Of a stretch of 64,000 bases of DNA, positions 9,793-18,667 are shown one piece after another. The stretch's first letter is position 1, and every line of letters starts with the position of its first letter. Source of the stretch: Oceanobacillus jeddahensis. Its GTDB lineage: Bacteria; Bacillota; Bacilli; Bacillales; Amphibacillaceae. Below the pieces are notes generated by a model that was not told the DNA's origin, did not search any database, and was given only the letters and a program-made list of their open reading frames with translations. Made by a program: the position numbers and the translations under genes. The stretch spans positions 372,001 through 436,000 of the forward strand of contig NZ_CCDM010000002.1 in assembly GCF_000750635.1 (NCBI RefSeq), written 5' to 3'.

Positions 9793-10011
9793 TGAGAAAA
9801 CCCTTAATTTCTCGGATAAAACAAGTGATTTATAACTGTTTGTAAAAGGAGAGTTTTAGTGAATTGACATAACAAATTTTGCTCGAACCTTATTTATAGA
9901 GCATTCTTATAAGATGTATTAAAATTTACTATTTCTCATTTTCAATAGTCTTGGTTATTCTTAAAATATAAAGATTGTTATTGAATGTGTTGCTAGTTAA
10001 GGGGGGGTAAC

Positions 10012-11178
10012 TTGGATAAGCCAGTAGCTAAAAACAAATCATATTTTTTAATAAAAGTACTTCCCGGTGTAATTCTCTGTTGCATAGTGATGTTGATTGG
10101 GATATATGGTGCAGAGTTGTTAGGAAATTTGATGATTTGGATAGGGGTACTATCGGAAGAAAGTCAGACACCCATTTCCGGAATCTTTGTTGCGATTATA
10201 CTTGGATTAATTATTAGAAATACAGTCGGTTTGTCGGATGTTTTTTTAAAAGGGATTTCTTTTTCTGTGAAATATGTTCTTCGTACTGGAATTATTCTAC
10301 TGGGACTGAAATTAAGCTTGATGGAAGCATTGAAGCTAGGTGCATTTGGAATTCCACTTATAATTGCATGTATTTCTGTCGGGTTATTTATAACTTTGTA
10401 TTTAACAAATAGAATGCAGCAGTCGACCCGTCTAGGAACATTAATAGCATGTGGAACAGGAATTTGTGGAGTGACTGCTATTATGGCTACTTCTCCTGTT
10501 ATCAAAGCAAAGGAAGATGAAATTTCTTACGCTGTTGCCAACATTACAATATTTGGTTTGACAGGAATGATGCTTTATCCGTTTTTAGCCAACTTTTTAT
10601 TTGCGAATGATCCGATAAAGATAGGTTTATTCTTAGGGACAGCCATTCATGATACTGCCCAAGTAACGGGAGCAGCATTAATTTATGATCAATTCTTCCA
10701 GACAAAGACGGTGGTAGAGATAGCCACTGTTGCAAAATTAACAAGGAATTTATTTATCATTATTATTATTCCTTTTGTTTCCTATTTATTTTTTAAAAAT
10801 GAAGGAAATAAAGATATGAAGAATAACGATGGTGAAATCGTCTTACCGAAATGGTATAAATTTATTCCTTTATTTGTGCTTGCTTTTTTACTTCTTTCTG
10901 TTGTACGAACCATTGGTGATGCGACACTAGGAAGTGCAAACGCAGCTTTTGGATTGTTTGGGAGAGATACGTGGGAAAGTATTTATTCTAATCTTAGTTC
11001 ATTTGGAACTACATATCTTCTTGGAATGGCTATGGCAGGAGTAGGCTTATCCACGAATTTTAAGATGTTTAGAGGGATTGGGGTCAAACCATTTTATATT
11101 GGTTTTACTGCGGCAGTGGTGGTAGGAGTGGTAAGTGTTATATTGATCTCTTTATTTGGTGGGCTTGTCAGGGTCTAA
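10012..11178 (+). CDS. YeiH-family putative sulfate/sulfite exporter
   Basis: This 388-aa membrane protein of the YeiH (PSE) family has about ten hydrophobic segments and the conserved stretches GIFVAIILGLIIRNT, RTGIILLGLKLSLMEAL, ACGTGICGVTAIMATSPVIK and GTAIHDTAQVTGAA. It starts at TTG 10012 behind a G-rich ribosome binding site; no better start is in reach. Beside xsc the obvious role is export of sulfite, or of sulfate after oxidation, which relieves sulfite toxicity. The family's transport activity is itself mainly inferred from such gene contexts. Confidence 0.85.
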   Translation: MDKPVAKNKSYFLIKVLPGVILCCIVMLIGIYGAELLGNLMIWIGVLSEESQTPISGIFVAIILGLIIRNTVGLSDVFLKGISFSVKYVLRTGIILLGLKLSLMEALKLGAFGIPLIIACISVGLFITLYLTNRMQQSTRLGTLIACGTGICGVTAIMATSPVIKAKEDEISYAVANITIFGLTGMMLYPFLANFLFANDPIKIGLFLGTAIHDTAQVTGAALIYDQFFQTKTVVEIATVAKLTRNLFIIIIIPFVSYLFFKNEGNKDMKNNDGEIVLPKWYKFIPLFVLAFLLLSVVRTIGDATLGSANAAFGLFGRDTWESIYSNLSSFGTTYLLGMAMAGVGLSTNFKMFRGIGVKPFYIGFTAAVVVGVVSVILISLFGGLVRV

Positions 11179-11282
11179 TTTTTATGTTTTTGCTGTGTTT
11201 TGGAAACGATAACTATTTGACCAAATTAAATGCTAGTTTAATCCAAGGTTAATGAAAAACTTGAAAGTAATTCTCCTCTGTT

Positions 11283-11325
11283 AAAAAAGGAAAAAGGAGG
11301 ATATAAATTCTCCCTTTTCCTTTTA
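11283..11325. terminator. Bidirectional terminator-like hairpin
   Basis: An A/G-rich arm (11283-11300) pairs with a T/C-rich arm (11309-11325). The flanking A-run and T-run allow function on either strand, between yeiH and the convergent acyl-CoA dehydrogenase. Confidence 0.7.
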
Positions 11326-11375
11326 ATAGCACTTTCTCCTCTGTCTCATTTATTCTAACGCTTTAACATATTCTT

Positions 11376-11530
11376 TTATCACGGAGAAGGGCCCGTAAAG
11401 CTCTCGTCCTCAAATAAAGAGGGAGAATAAATTTATTCAGGTGGGAGATCAGGTGAGCTAACTCCCTGAATCACTCAATTAATCATTCAGTGGGAGAAAA
11501 AATCCCTAATGAATGAAGTTTCACTTTATT
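11376..11530 (+). repeat. Dispersed structured repeat, copy A
   Basis: About 155 bases share a common core with a second copy near 36671-36933: TTTTATCACGGAGAA, then CCGTAAA, AATAAATTTATT, AGGYGGGA, CTCCCTGAAT, CAGTGGGAG, and the end TGAAGTTTC..TTTAT. Predicted pairing here: CCTC/GAGG (11408-11411 with 11419-11422); ATTCA plus GGGAG with CTCCC plus TGAAT (11435-11447 with 11462-11471); and a terminal hairpin CATTCA..GGGA with TCCC..TGAATG (11484-11515). The right end overlaps the last codons of the acyl-CoA dehydrogenase gene. It may be a mobile non-coding RNA element. I do not recognise the family with certainty. Confidence 0.7.
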
Positions 11531-12675
11531 GCCCGTATCGATTTATCCGCTAACTGCATCACTGTCATATCATCCATTGGCGGATTATGCAATCCTGCCC
11601 GGACATCACGATAGTAACGCTCAAAATTATTTTTCAGCTTGAGACTTTGCGCGCCAACAACACGCATGGCAAGGTCTACACCTTGAACGGCTTTATTGGT
11701 AACAGACAGCTTCACTGCTCCTAATTCCGGTCCCATCGAATTTCTAATTTCTTCATCACCGTTATCCCACTTATCCGCAACTGCATGCAGAAAGTATTCG
11801 GACTCCAGTAAGAGAAGCTCTAAGTCACCCAGTTTTTGTTTTACATTCGGCAGTTCGGAAATGGTACCTTTGATACTGTTTGGTGAGTAGCTTGTTGCGA
11901 ATGCGACCGCATCTTTCTGAGCAGCTTGTGCAATCCCGAGATAGCATGCAGGGATATGTAAAAGCCATCCGGCTGGTTTTCTTTTCTGATTCGATGTAAT
12001 TTCAACAAGATCATCTGTATTTACATGGACTTCTTCTAAAACCAGATCGTGACTCCCGGAACCACGCATGGCGATCGAATCCCATGTTTCTTCTACGTTA
12101 ACACCTTCCAGGTCATGCTTCACAAGGAAATTACCAACATCATCTGTTCCATCAATAGACGCACTGACAACAAAGTAAGTTAAGATTGGTGACAGCGTTG
12201 TAAAGGTTTTTCGTCCGGTAATGACCCAGCCATTATCTTTTTTTACAGCGGTTGTTTCCGGTTTTCCTCCGCGGGTTGGGCTGCCGGTTGCTGGTTCCGT
12301 CGCAGCATTATTTAATAATGCACCATTTTCGATAACGTCTTTAACAACTTTCGTATAAATCGTTTCATCCCAAGGTTTGCTTTCACCCAAAAGCTTCATA
12401 ATTCCCATATGCCAGCCAATAGACAATGCAGTTGAACCGTCTGCTTTGGCAATAAGCTGTTGATAGGTAAGCAGCTCATTCAGGGAGACGCCTGCTCCAC
12501 CGTATTCTTTTGGAACGGTAAGTGCCGGATAGCCGATTTCTTGTAGATCTTTAAAGTTTTCATAAGGAAAAGCGCCATCTGGAAGTTGGCGAATACGTTC
12601 TCCAAAGGGTTCAACCGTCTTGGATAAAAGCTGAATACGTTCTTCTTTTGTTTGTAATTGTCCTAAATGAGTCAT
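11521..12675 (-). CDS. Acyl-CoA dehydrogenase-family flavoprotein (YdbM-like)
   Basis: This FAD enzyme has the acyl-CoA dehydrogenase fold: helical N-terminus with GYPALTVPKEYGGAGVSLNELL, middle beta domain with NNAATEPATGSPTRGG and ITGRKTFTTLSPI, and a helical C-terminus. I choose ATG at 12675 because AGGAGG lies nine bases upstream; the frame runs 18 codons further without a good site. The product is 384 aa. In Bacillus subtilis the related YdbM is, as I recall, under the sulfur regulator CymR, so a role in sulfur compound use beside the sulfonate cluster is possible. True fatty acyl-CoA oxidation is not shown. Its 3' end overlaps repeat copy A. Confidence 0.8.
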   Translation of the reverse strand: MTHLGQLQTKEERIQLLSKTVEPFGERIRQLPDGAFPYENFKDLQEIGYPALTVPKEYGGAGVSLNELLTYQQLIAKADGSTALSIGWHMGIMKLLGESKPWDETIYTKVVKDVIENGALLNNAATEPATGSPTRGGKPETTAVKKDNGWVITGRKTFTTLSPILTYFVVSASIDGTDDVGNFLVKHDLEGVNVEETWDSIAMRGSGSHDLVLEEVHVNTDDLVEITSNQKRKPAGWLLHIPACYLGIAQAAQKDAVAFATSYSPNSIKGTISELPNVKQKLGDLELLLLESEYFLHAVADKWDNGDEEIRNSMGPELGAVKLSVTNKAVQGVDLAMRVVGAQSLKLKNNFERYYRDVRAGLHNPPMDDMTVMQLADKSIRAIK

Positions 12676-12851
12676 ATCAGTATTCCTCCTCGAAAAAGCA
12701 AAGTATATTAATCTGATTTGTTTATTCATATTATTTCATTATTAGAGAAATAGTTCAATGAATGCGTAACATATTTTTGTATAGGGTAATGAACTATACC
12801 TCGTAAAATAGGGTAAAATAATAGAGAGAAAGAATGTAAGGAGTGTAAGTG

Positions 12852-13448
12852 ATGGAACAAAATCTTAATTTAACCCCTTTACCGGACGCTTTTTACCAGT
12901 ACCCAACCTTACAATTAGCGGAAGAACTGCTTGGGTGTATTTTAGTAAAGCAGACAGAGGAAGGAACGAGCTCCGGATTTATCGTGGAAACAGAAGCATA
13001 CTTAGGAAATGCTGACAGAGCAGCGCATGGATTCGGAAACCGAAGAACGAAGCGGACAGAAATTCTTTATGCCGAGGCAGGGATGACATATACGCATCTT
13101 ATCCATAATCATTGTTTGATTAATGTTGTCAGTGCGGAAAAAGAAGTACCGGAAAGTGTATTAATTCGAGCGGTGGAACCTTATACAGGAGTTGATTTAA
13201 TGCTGGCCCGCCGCCCAGTGAAAAAATTTCAGAACTTGACTAGCGGACCAGGTAAACTGTCACAAGCTTTAGATATCAATATGGGTGACTATGGACGGTC
13301 CCTCCAGGAGCCGCCCTTATTTATCGCTGCCGGAAAGAAGCCGGAGAAAATAAACACTGGTCCACGGATTGGGATAGATAATTCTGGTGAGGCAAGAGAT
13401 TATCCCTATCGATTTTGGGTTGCCGGGAATAAATTTGTTTCTAAATAA
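12852..13448 (+). CDS. aag: DNA-3-methyladenine (alkyladenine) glycosylase
   Basis: This base-excision repair enzyme of the mammalian-type AAG/MPG family (Bacillus YxlJ) has 198 aa from ATG 12852; a GTG directly before it is an alternative start, and AAGGAG lies at 12839-12844. Motifs seen: LAEELLGCILV, FIVETEAYLGNADRAAHGF containing the catalytic glutamate, NRRTKRTEILYAEAGMTYTH, HCLINVV, and LTSGPGKLSQALDI near the end. It removes alkylated purines such as 3-methyladenine and hypoxanthine. It stands alone between a divergent gene and its own terminator. Confidence 0.92.
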   Translation: MEQNLNLTPLPDAFYQYPTLQLAEELLGCILVKQTEEGTSSGFIVETEAYLGNADRAAHGFGNRRTKRTEILYAEAGMTYTHLIHNHCLINVVSAEKEVPESVLIRAVEPYTGVDLMLARRPVKKFQNLTSGPGKLSQALDINMGDYGRSLQEPPLFIAAGKKPEKINTGPRIGIDNSGEARDYPYRFWVAGNKFVSK

Positions 13449-13456
13449 TAATTAAG

Positions 13457-13492
13457 AACCTCGTTATCATTTATTGAATAACGGGGTTTTTT
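13457..13492 (+). terminator. Terminator of the glycosylase gene
   Basis: AACCTCGTTAT pairs with ATAACGGGGTT, followed by a run of T. Confidence 0.8.
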
Positions 13493-13710
13493 GTACGATA
13501 GATTTTCTAATGAGTGAGATAACAAATACAGTTATTTCACTCATAAAACAAATTTGGAAATGGATGGTTTGAGGAAAATATATACTTACTTTATAATGAT
13601 GCTAGGGTTTTAAAGCCCTAGGTAGCTTTTGGAATAATAAACAATCATGTTCATAATAAAGGTAAGACACAAGGGACAATTTTGTCTAAATAATATGAAA
13701 AGGAGCATCA

Positions 13711-14982
13711 ATGATGAAGCAGATAGAGATTGCGGTAACGGGAATGGGAGCTGTCTCTCCATTCGGCATGGGGGTAACCACATTTTGGGACAATTTAATT
13801 GCGAATCGTTCTGCGGTAAGGGAAATAACCGATGAAAATATAAGTAAATGGACAAAAGTTGGGGCACGTGTACCTGATTTCGAAGCTTCTGATTTTCTTT
13901 CTAAAAAAGTTATCAGAAATACCGATTATTTTACACAACTGGCTTTGATTACAGCGGATGAAGCATTACAAGATGCCGGATTGTTAAAAAAGGATGGAGA
14001 ATCTTTTATCGATGATGTAGACCGAAATCGGTTCGGAACAGCAATTGGAACGGCTTTTGGAGGTATTCAGTCTTTGGAGCAGGCGTCTGAAAAATTAGCG
14101 ACTGGAAAGGCGAAAAGAGTTGGGCCACGTATGATTTCTAAATCGATTCCAAATGCCGCAGCAAGTACGATTTCTATTCAGTACGGATTCCGCGGTCCAT
14201 CGAATACATATGTAACCGCTTGTGCTGCTTCAGCAAATGCGATCGGCGAATCTGCTTACTGGTTTTTCCGTGATGATGTGGATTATATCCTTGCCGGGGG
14301 CGTCGATAGCCTGTGGTCAAATGTATTCTTATCAGGGTTAGGGGATGCCGGCGCATTAGCAATGAAAGGACCCGAAGATTTTTCAACATGGTCCCGGCCG
14401 TTTGATGCAGCGCGGACAGGGATGGTCATGGGAGAAGGGGCAGGTTTATTTGTTCTGGAACCGCTGGAGCGTGCTAAAGCAAGAGGGGCACATATTTATG
14501 CGACTTTAAAAGGTTATGGAGCTTCGAATGATGCTTACCATGATACATCACCAGATCCAGAAGGAACAAGCGCTGCATTGGCTATTGAGCGGGCACTCCG
14601 TTCAGCACAACTGAATCCGGAAGATATTGATTATATTAATGCGCATGCGACATCGACATCAGCTGGGGATATCGCAGAGACAAAAGCTTTAAAAATGATA
14701 TTTGGAGAGAAATTGGACCATAAGCCGGTCAGCTCCATTAAAGGCAGCGTCGGACACTTATTAGGAGCGGCTGGAGCCATCGAAAGCATTGCATCAATTA
14801 AAGCGATGGAGACTGGAATCTTACCGGCTACCCTTCATTCCGAAAATCGGGACGAAGAGGCTCCATTGGATATTGTTCCCAATGTCAGCCGGAAGCAGCA
14901 AATTAAAACAGCAATGAGTAATTCCTTTGGGTTTGGCGGACAAAATGGAATTGTGATTTGGCAGGCACCTCAAGGGGAGTAA
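13711..14982 (+). CDS. Beta-ketoacyl-ACP synthase II family protein (FabF-like)
   Basis: This condensing enzyme of the thiolase fold has 423 aa. The catalytic cysteine lies in YVTACAASANAIG (near residue 169) and the two histidines in INAHATSTSAGD and SVGHLLGAAGA, so the C-H-H triad is complete. NSFGFGGQNG is the usual C-terminal glycine-rich loop. It starts at ATG 13711 or the next codon, behind AAGGAG. It is probably not the housekeeping FabF, which normally sits next to fabH. Here its partner, 37 bases downstream, is an acyl-adenylating ligase. It may elongate an unusual acyl chain or be a KAS used in membrane adaptation (inference). Confidence 0.85.
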   Translation: MMKQIEIAVTGMGAVSPFGMGVTTFWDNLIANRSAVREITDENISKWTKVGARVPDFEASDFLSKKVIRNTDYFTQLALITADEALQDAGLLKKDGESFIDDVDRNRFGTAIGTAFGGIQSLEQASEKLATGKAKRVGPRMISKSIPNAAASTISIQYGFRGPSNTYVTACAASANAIGESAYWFFRDDVDYILAGGVDSLWSNVFLSGLGDAGALAMKGPEDFSTWSRPFDAARTGMVMGEGAGLFVLEPLERAKARGAHIYATLKGYGASNDAYHDTSPDPEGTSAALAIERALRSAQLNPEDIDYINAHATSTSAGDIAETKALKMIFGEKLDHKPVSSIKGSVGHLLGAAGAIESIASIKAMETGILPATLHSENRDEEAPLDIVPNVSRKQQIKTAMSNSFGFGGQNGIVIWQAPQGE

Positions 14983-15019
14983 AAAAGATTAACCGAAGAA
15001 TGAAATGGAGAGATAAAAA

Positions 15020-16744
15020 ATGCTGGGAGAGCAACAAAGCCATACAAATATAAAGGAGCGGCAAGCTGGGCTGGAAAAGATGTATCCAAGTTGGGAGAAG
15101 CGGACCATTGCAACCCATTTTTATAAGCAGTGCCAGCAATATAATGATTATCCCTTGATAATGATGCCGGATAAAGTTGTGACCTACGAAGAGATGTGGA
15201 AAGAAGCATATAATTATGCAAAAGCAATGCTGTATGCAGGCGTTGCACCGGGAGATCATGTCGCTGTGTTAATGGAAAATGAACCGGAATATGTCGCTTT
15301 ATTTATTGCTTCATCTATGGTGGGAGCAGTTGTGGTGCCATTGAATACGCAGCTTCAAAAGGAAGAATTGACCTATATGCTTCGTCAATCCGATACGAAT
15401 TGGCTGATTACACATCAATACGCCGGGAAGCAGCATCATGCGGAAGCGTTAGAGGATATTGTTTCTGAACTCCAAAATGATACAGAAAGCCCTTTTAAAA
15501 AAGCGGTTTGCATTCCTAATAAAGGAGCAGCTGTACCGGAAATTTACATGACATGGGAAGTATTTTTACACGGCGCAGACGTAGTGGAAGAAATGGAGTT
15601 GAACAATCGTTGGAAAGAAACAGATGACCCGGACACAACGGCTGCCATTATTTATACTTCCGGTTCTACAGGCTTGCCAAAGGGTGTTATGTTGACCGAT
15701 GATATGCTGCTCCGTTCTGGTTTTGCAACATGTTTAACCAGAGGATATGAAGTTGGAAGACGAATTTATGCACCATTGCCGATGTACCATGTTTACTTTT
15801 TGCAGGAAGGATTGTTTGCAGCCTCCTTTGTAGGTGGAGGAATGGTAACCTGTCATGCGTTTCAACCATTGCAATCACTGGAGTTAATGGAGAAATACCA
15901 GGTGCATGATTTTCTGGCTGTCCCATCGATGCTGGTTGCTTTGTTAAATCGTCCAGAAGTGAAACATACCAATCTGGATCACCTTTATGCACTATTATGC
16001 TGTGCAGCACCTTCACCGGTTCCGCTATGGAAGCGGGCGGTAGACGAATTACAAGTAACAGAGATAGGAACAGGCTGTGGAGCAACCGAAGCAGGTTCTA
16101 CAACAATGCTTACTGAAATCGGTGATCCGTTGGAGATTATCTCCACAACAGTTGGGAAAGTAAAAACAGCAGGTGCTGCAGCTCATGCGGAGTATGGAAA
16201 TAAAAGTGTGGCATACAAAGTGATTGATCCGGATACGGGGGAAACATTGCCAGATGGATCTGTTGGTGAATTAGCAGTGCGGGGCAATGTGGTAACAGAA
16301 GGTTATTATAAAAAACCGGAAGAAACAGCCTTTGCGAAGGATGAAGATGGTTATATCCGCAGCGGCGATTTAGGAACGATTGATGAGCAAGGTTATATTC
16401 GTCTGTTAGGCAGAAGCAAGGACCTTTATAAAGTATCTGGAGAAACTGTTGCTCCAAAAGAAGTTGAGGATATTATTTCCATGCATCCGGCAGTGAACCA
16501 AGTGTATATTGTTGGTGTACCAGACCAACTAACAACGGAAACAGGAGCCGCTTTTGTTGAATTAAAACAAGGCGAAACCTGTACGAAACAAGAAATTAGA
16601 AAGCTGTGTCGGAAACATGTAGCGCGTTTTAAAGTACCGCGTTATATCTGGTTTGTGGAAGCGGAGGACTGGCCGCTTACAGGAACAGGTAAGATTCAGA
16701 AATTCAAACTGCAAGATATCGCGGAAGAAAAATTGAATAAGTAA
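15020..16744 (+). CDS. AMP-forming acyl-CoA/acyl-ACP ligase
   Basis: This member of the ANL adenylate-forming family has 574 aa. The P-loop is IIYTSGSTGLPKGVML, the A5-type motif is GCGATEAG, the hinge region is RSGDLGTIDEQGYIRLLGRSKDLYKVSGE, and the catalytic lysine is in GTGKIQKFKL near the C-terminus. It would activate a carboxylic acid as acyl-AMP and pass it to CoA or a carrier protein. It follows the ketoacyl synthase by 37 bases and precedes a terminator, so the two form a small operon. No carrier protein gene is present. The substrate (fatty acid, aromatic acid or other) cannot be told. Confidence 0.85.
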   Translation: MLGEQQSHTNIKERQAGLEKMYPSWEKRTIATHFYKQCQQYNDYPLIMMPDKVVTYEEMWKEAYNYAKAMLYAGVAPGDHVAVLMENEPEYVALFIASSMVGAVVVPLNTQLQKEELTYMLRQSDTNWLITHQYAGKQHHAEALEDIVSELQNDTESPFKKAVCIPNKGAAVPEIYMTWEVFLHGADVVEEMELNNRWKETDDPDTTAAIIYTSGSTGLPKGVMLTDDMLLRSGFATCLTRGYEVGRRIYAPLPMYHVYFLQEGLFAASFVGGGMVTCHAFQPLQSLELMEKYQVHDFLAVPSMLVALLNRPEVKHTNLDHLYALLCCAAPSPVPLWKRAVDELQVTEIGTGCGATEAGSTTMLTEIGDPLEIISTTVGKVKTAGAAAHAEYGNKSVAYKVIDPDTGETLPDGSVGELAVRGNVVTEGYYKKPEETAFAKDEDGYIRSGDLGTIDEQGYIRLLGRSKDLYKVSGETVAPKEVEDIISMHPAVNQVYIVGVPDQLTTETGAAFVELKQGETCTKQEIRKLCRKHVARFKVPRYIWFVEAEDWPLTGTGKIQKFKLQDIAEEKLNK

Positions 16745-16754
16745 TATGCAACTC

Positions 16755-16799
16755 CTCCTGTCATGAGAGATAAGTTATCTTCTTGACAGGAGTTTTTTT
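16755..16799 (+). terminator. Terminator after the acyl ligase
   Basis: CTCCTGTCA pairs with TGACAGGAG, with an inner AGAT/ATCT stem, followed by seven T. Confidence 0.9.
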
Positions 16800-16894
16800 C
16801 GTTAAGATAGATTCACATATATTCATTTTCAAATCCAATATGTCACAACTTTCCAATCATTTATCTGACTTTATTCTTTATATAAAAAATGAAA

Positions 16895-16908
16895 TAAAAG
16901 CGTTTACA
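16895..16908. promoter_or_regulatory. cre-like site overlapping the gnt promoter
   Basis: TAAAAGCGTTTACA resembles the cre consensus TGWNANCGNTNWCA with one main mismatch (second base). It overlaps the -35 element of the gnt promoter, which fits carbon catabolite repression. Confidence 0.45.
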
Positions 16909-16931
16909 GGGGAATAAATCCGTGTTAGGAT
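16903..16931 (+). promoter_or_regulatory. gnt operon promoter
   Basis: TTTACA, 17 bases, TAGGAT. The GntR operator begins inside the -10 element, as in the Bacillus subtilis gnt promoter. Confidence 0.65.
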
Positions 16932-16947
16932 ACTTGTATACAAGTAT
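16930..16947. promoter_or_regulatory. GntR operator
   Basis: ATACTTGTATACAAGTAT is a perfect 18-base palindrome and, as far as I recall, identical to the gluconate repressor operator of Bacillus subtilis. It covers the likely transcription start of gntK. The gntR gene itself is not in this operon. Confidence 0.9.
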
Positions 16948-17087
16948 TCGAATAACAGTAGATATGTTTTGTAAGCCCTTTATTTCAATTATATGAAAAG
17001 TGCGGGCGAATGGATTAAATAAATGGTAGAAGGATATATCAAAGGAATGAATATATTTCAAAATAAAGAAGATGGTGAGGGACAGAA

Positions 17088-18665
17088 GTGGATCAAAATA
17101 AATTTATGCTCGGAGTAGATATCGGGACAACAAGTACAAAAGCAGTACTTTACCGAGAAACAGGTGAAATCATATCGCAAAGCAATCAAGGATATCAAAT
17201 GCATACACCAGATGTTCGCACAGCTGAGTTGCATCCGGAAGAAATTTATCAGGCAGTACGTTACGTTATTCAACAAACGATGAAGGAATCAGCAATTGAT
17301 AAAAAAGATCTTTCCTTTCTTTCCTTTAGTAGTGCAATGCATAGTTTGATTGCGATGGATGAAGATGATAAAGCAATTACACCATGTATCACTTGGGCGG
17401 ATAATCGCAGTTCACATTGGGCAAATAAAATTAAAAATGATTGGAATGGTCATGAAGTTTACTTACGAACGGGAACACCAATTCATCCAATGTCTCCACT
17501 GAGTAAAATTACATGGCTAGAGCAAGAGCATCCGGAAATAGCTGGAAAGACTAAGAAATACATCGGGATTAAAGAATATGTTTTTTATCAGTTCTTTGGC
17601 GAATATGTAATGGATTATTCCCTCGGCTCGGCTACTGGAATGATGAATTTAGAAAAGCTTGCTTGGGATGAAGAAGCTTTACAAATTACAGGTATTTCAG
17701 AGGATAAGCTGCCGCGACTTGTTCCAACTACGGAAAGCTTTACCAAATGTCACCCAGAAATTGCAAAGGATTTAGGAATTGCTCCAGACACAAAATTTAT
17801 TATTGGAGCAAGTGATGGTGTGCTGTCCAATATTGGAGTAAATGCGATAAAAGAAGGTGACGTTGCCATTACGATTGGTACGAGTGGGGCGATTCGTACG
17901 GTTATTCCTAAACCGCGTACAGATCAAAAAGGACGTATTTTTTGTTATGCGTTAACCGAAAATCATTGGGTTATCGGCGGTCCGGTAAATAACGGCGGCA
18001 TGGTGCTGCGCTGGATTCGCGACGAATTAGCAGCAAGTGAAGTGGAAACAGCAAAACGTTTAAATATAGACGCTTATGAAGTGTTAACTGCAATCGCAAA
18101 ACAGGTAGAGCCGGGATCTAACGGGTTACTATTTCATCCATTTTTAGCGGGAGAGCGTGCCCCGCTTTGGAATGCAAATGTTCGTGGCTCATTTATCGGG
18201 TTAACTTTAAATCATAAAAAAGAGCATATGGTCCGTTCTGCTTTGGAAGGCGTTATTTTTAATTTATATACCGTTTTCCTGGCGTTAGTAGAAGTAATGG
18301 ATGTACCGGTGAAGTCCATCAAGGCAACAGGCGGTTTTTCCAGATCAGAGTTATGGCGACAAATGATGGCAGATATTTTTGATCAAAATGTCATTGTTCC
18401 CAAAAGTTATGAATCCTCTTGTTTAGGTGCTTGTTTACTTGGATTATATGCGGAAGGAAAAATAGATTCTTTTGATGTGGTGGAAGAATTAATTGGATTT
18501 ACGCATCAGCATGAGCCGAATCCGGAACATAGTCAGGCATATCGGGAATTAATGCCGATCTTTATCAATATTTCACGTTCGCTGGAACAGGAATACGAAC
18601 AGATTACGGCTTACCAGGAAAAAAGATCGCTGGAAAATAAAAAACATGAAGATAGGAATGAATAA
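17088..18665 (+). CDS. gntK: Gluconate kinase (FGGY family)
   Basis: This ATP-dependent kinase of the FGGY family phosphorylates gluconate to 6-phosphogluconate. N-terminal GVDIGTTSTKAVLYRETGE is the phosphate-binding element, GASDGVLSNIGVNA and VAITIGTSGAIRTV follow in the middle, and TGGFSRSELWRQMMADIF is the C-terminal ATPase motif. At 525 aa it is close to the 513 aa of the B. subtilis enzyme. It starts at GTG 17088 with GGTGAGG upstream. It is the first gene of the operon behind the GntR operator and lies two bases before gntP. Confidence 0.93.
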   Translation: MDQNKFMLGVDIGTTSTKAVLYRETGEIISQSNQGYQMHTPDVRTAELHPEEIYQAVRYVIQQTMKESAIDKKDLSFLSFSSAMHSLIAMDEDDKAITPCITWADNRSSHWANKIKNDWNGHEVYLRTGTPIHPMSPLSKITWLEQEHPEIAGKTKKYIGIKEYVFYQFFGEYVMDYSLGSATGMMNLEKLAWDEEALQITGISEDKLPRLVPTTESFTKCHPEIAKDLGIAPDTKFIIGASDGVLSNIGVNAIKEGDVAITIGTSGAIRTVIPKPRTDQKGRIFCYALTENHWVIGGPVNNGGMVLRWIRDELAASEVETAKRLNIDAYEVLTAIAKQVEPGSNGLLFHPFLAGERAPLWNANVRGSFIGLTLNHKKEHMVRSALEGVIFNLYTVFLALVEVMDVPVKSIKATGGFSRSELWRQMMADIFDQNVIVPKSYESSCLGACLLGLYAEGKIDSFDVVEELIGFTHQHEPNPEHSQAYRELMPIFINISRSLEQEYEQITAYQEKRSLENKKHEDRNE

Positions 18666-18667
18666 AA

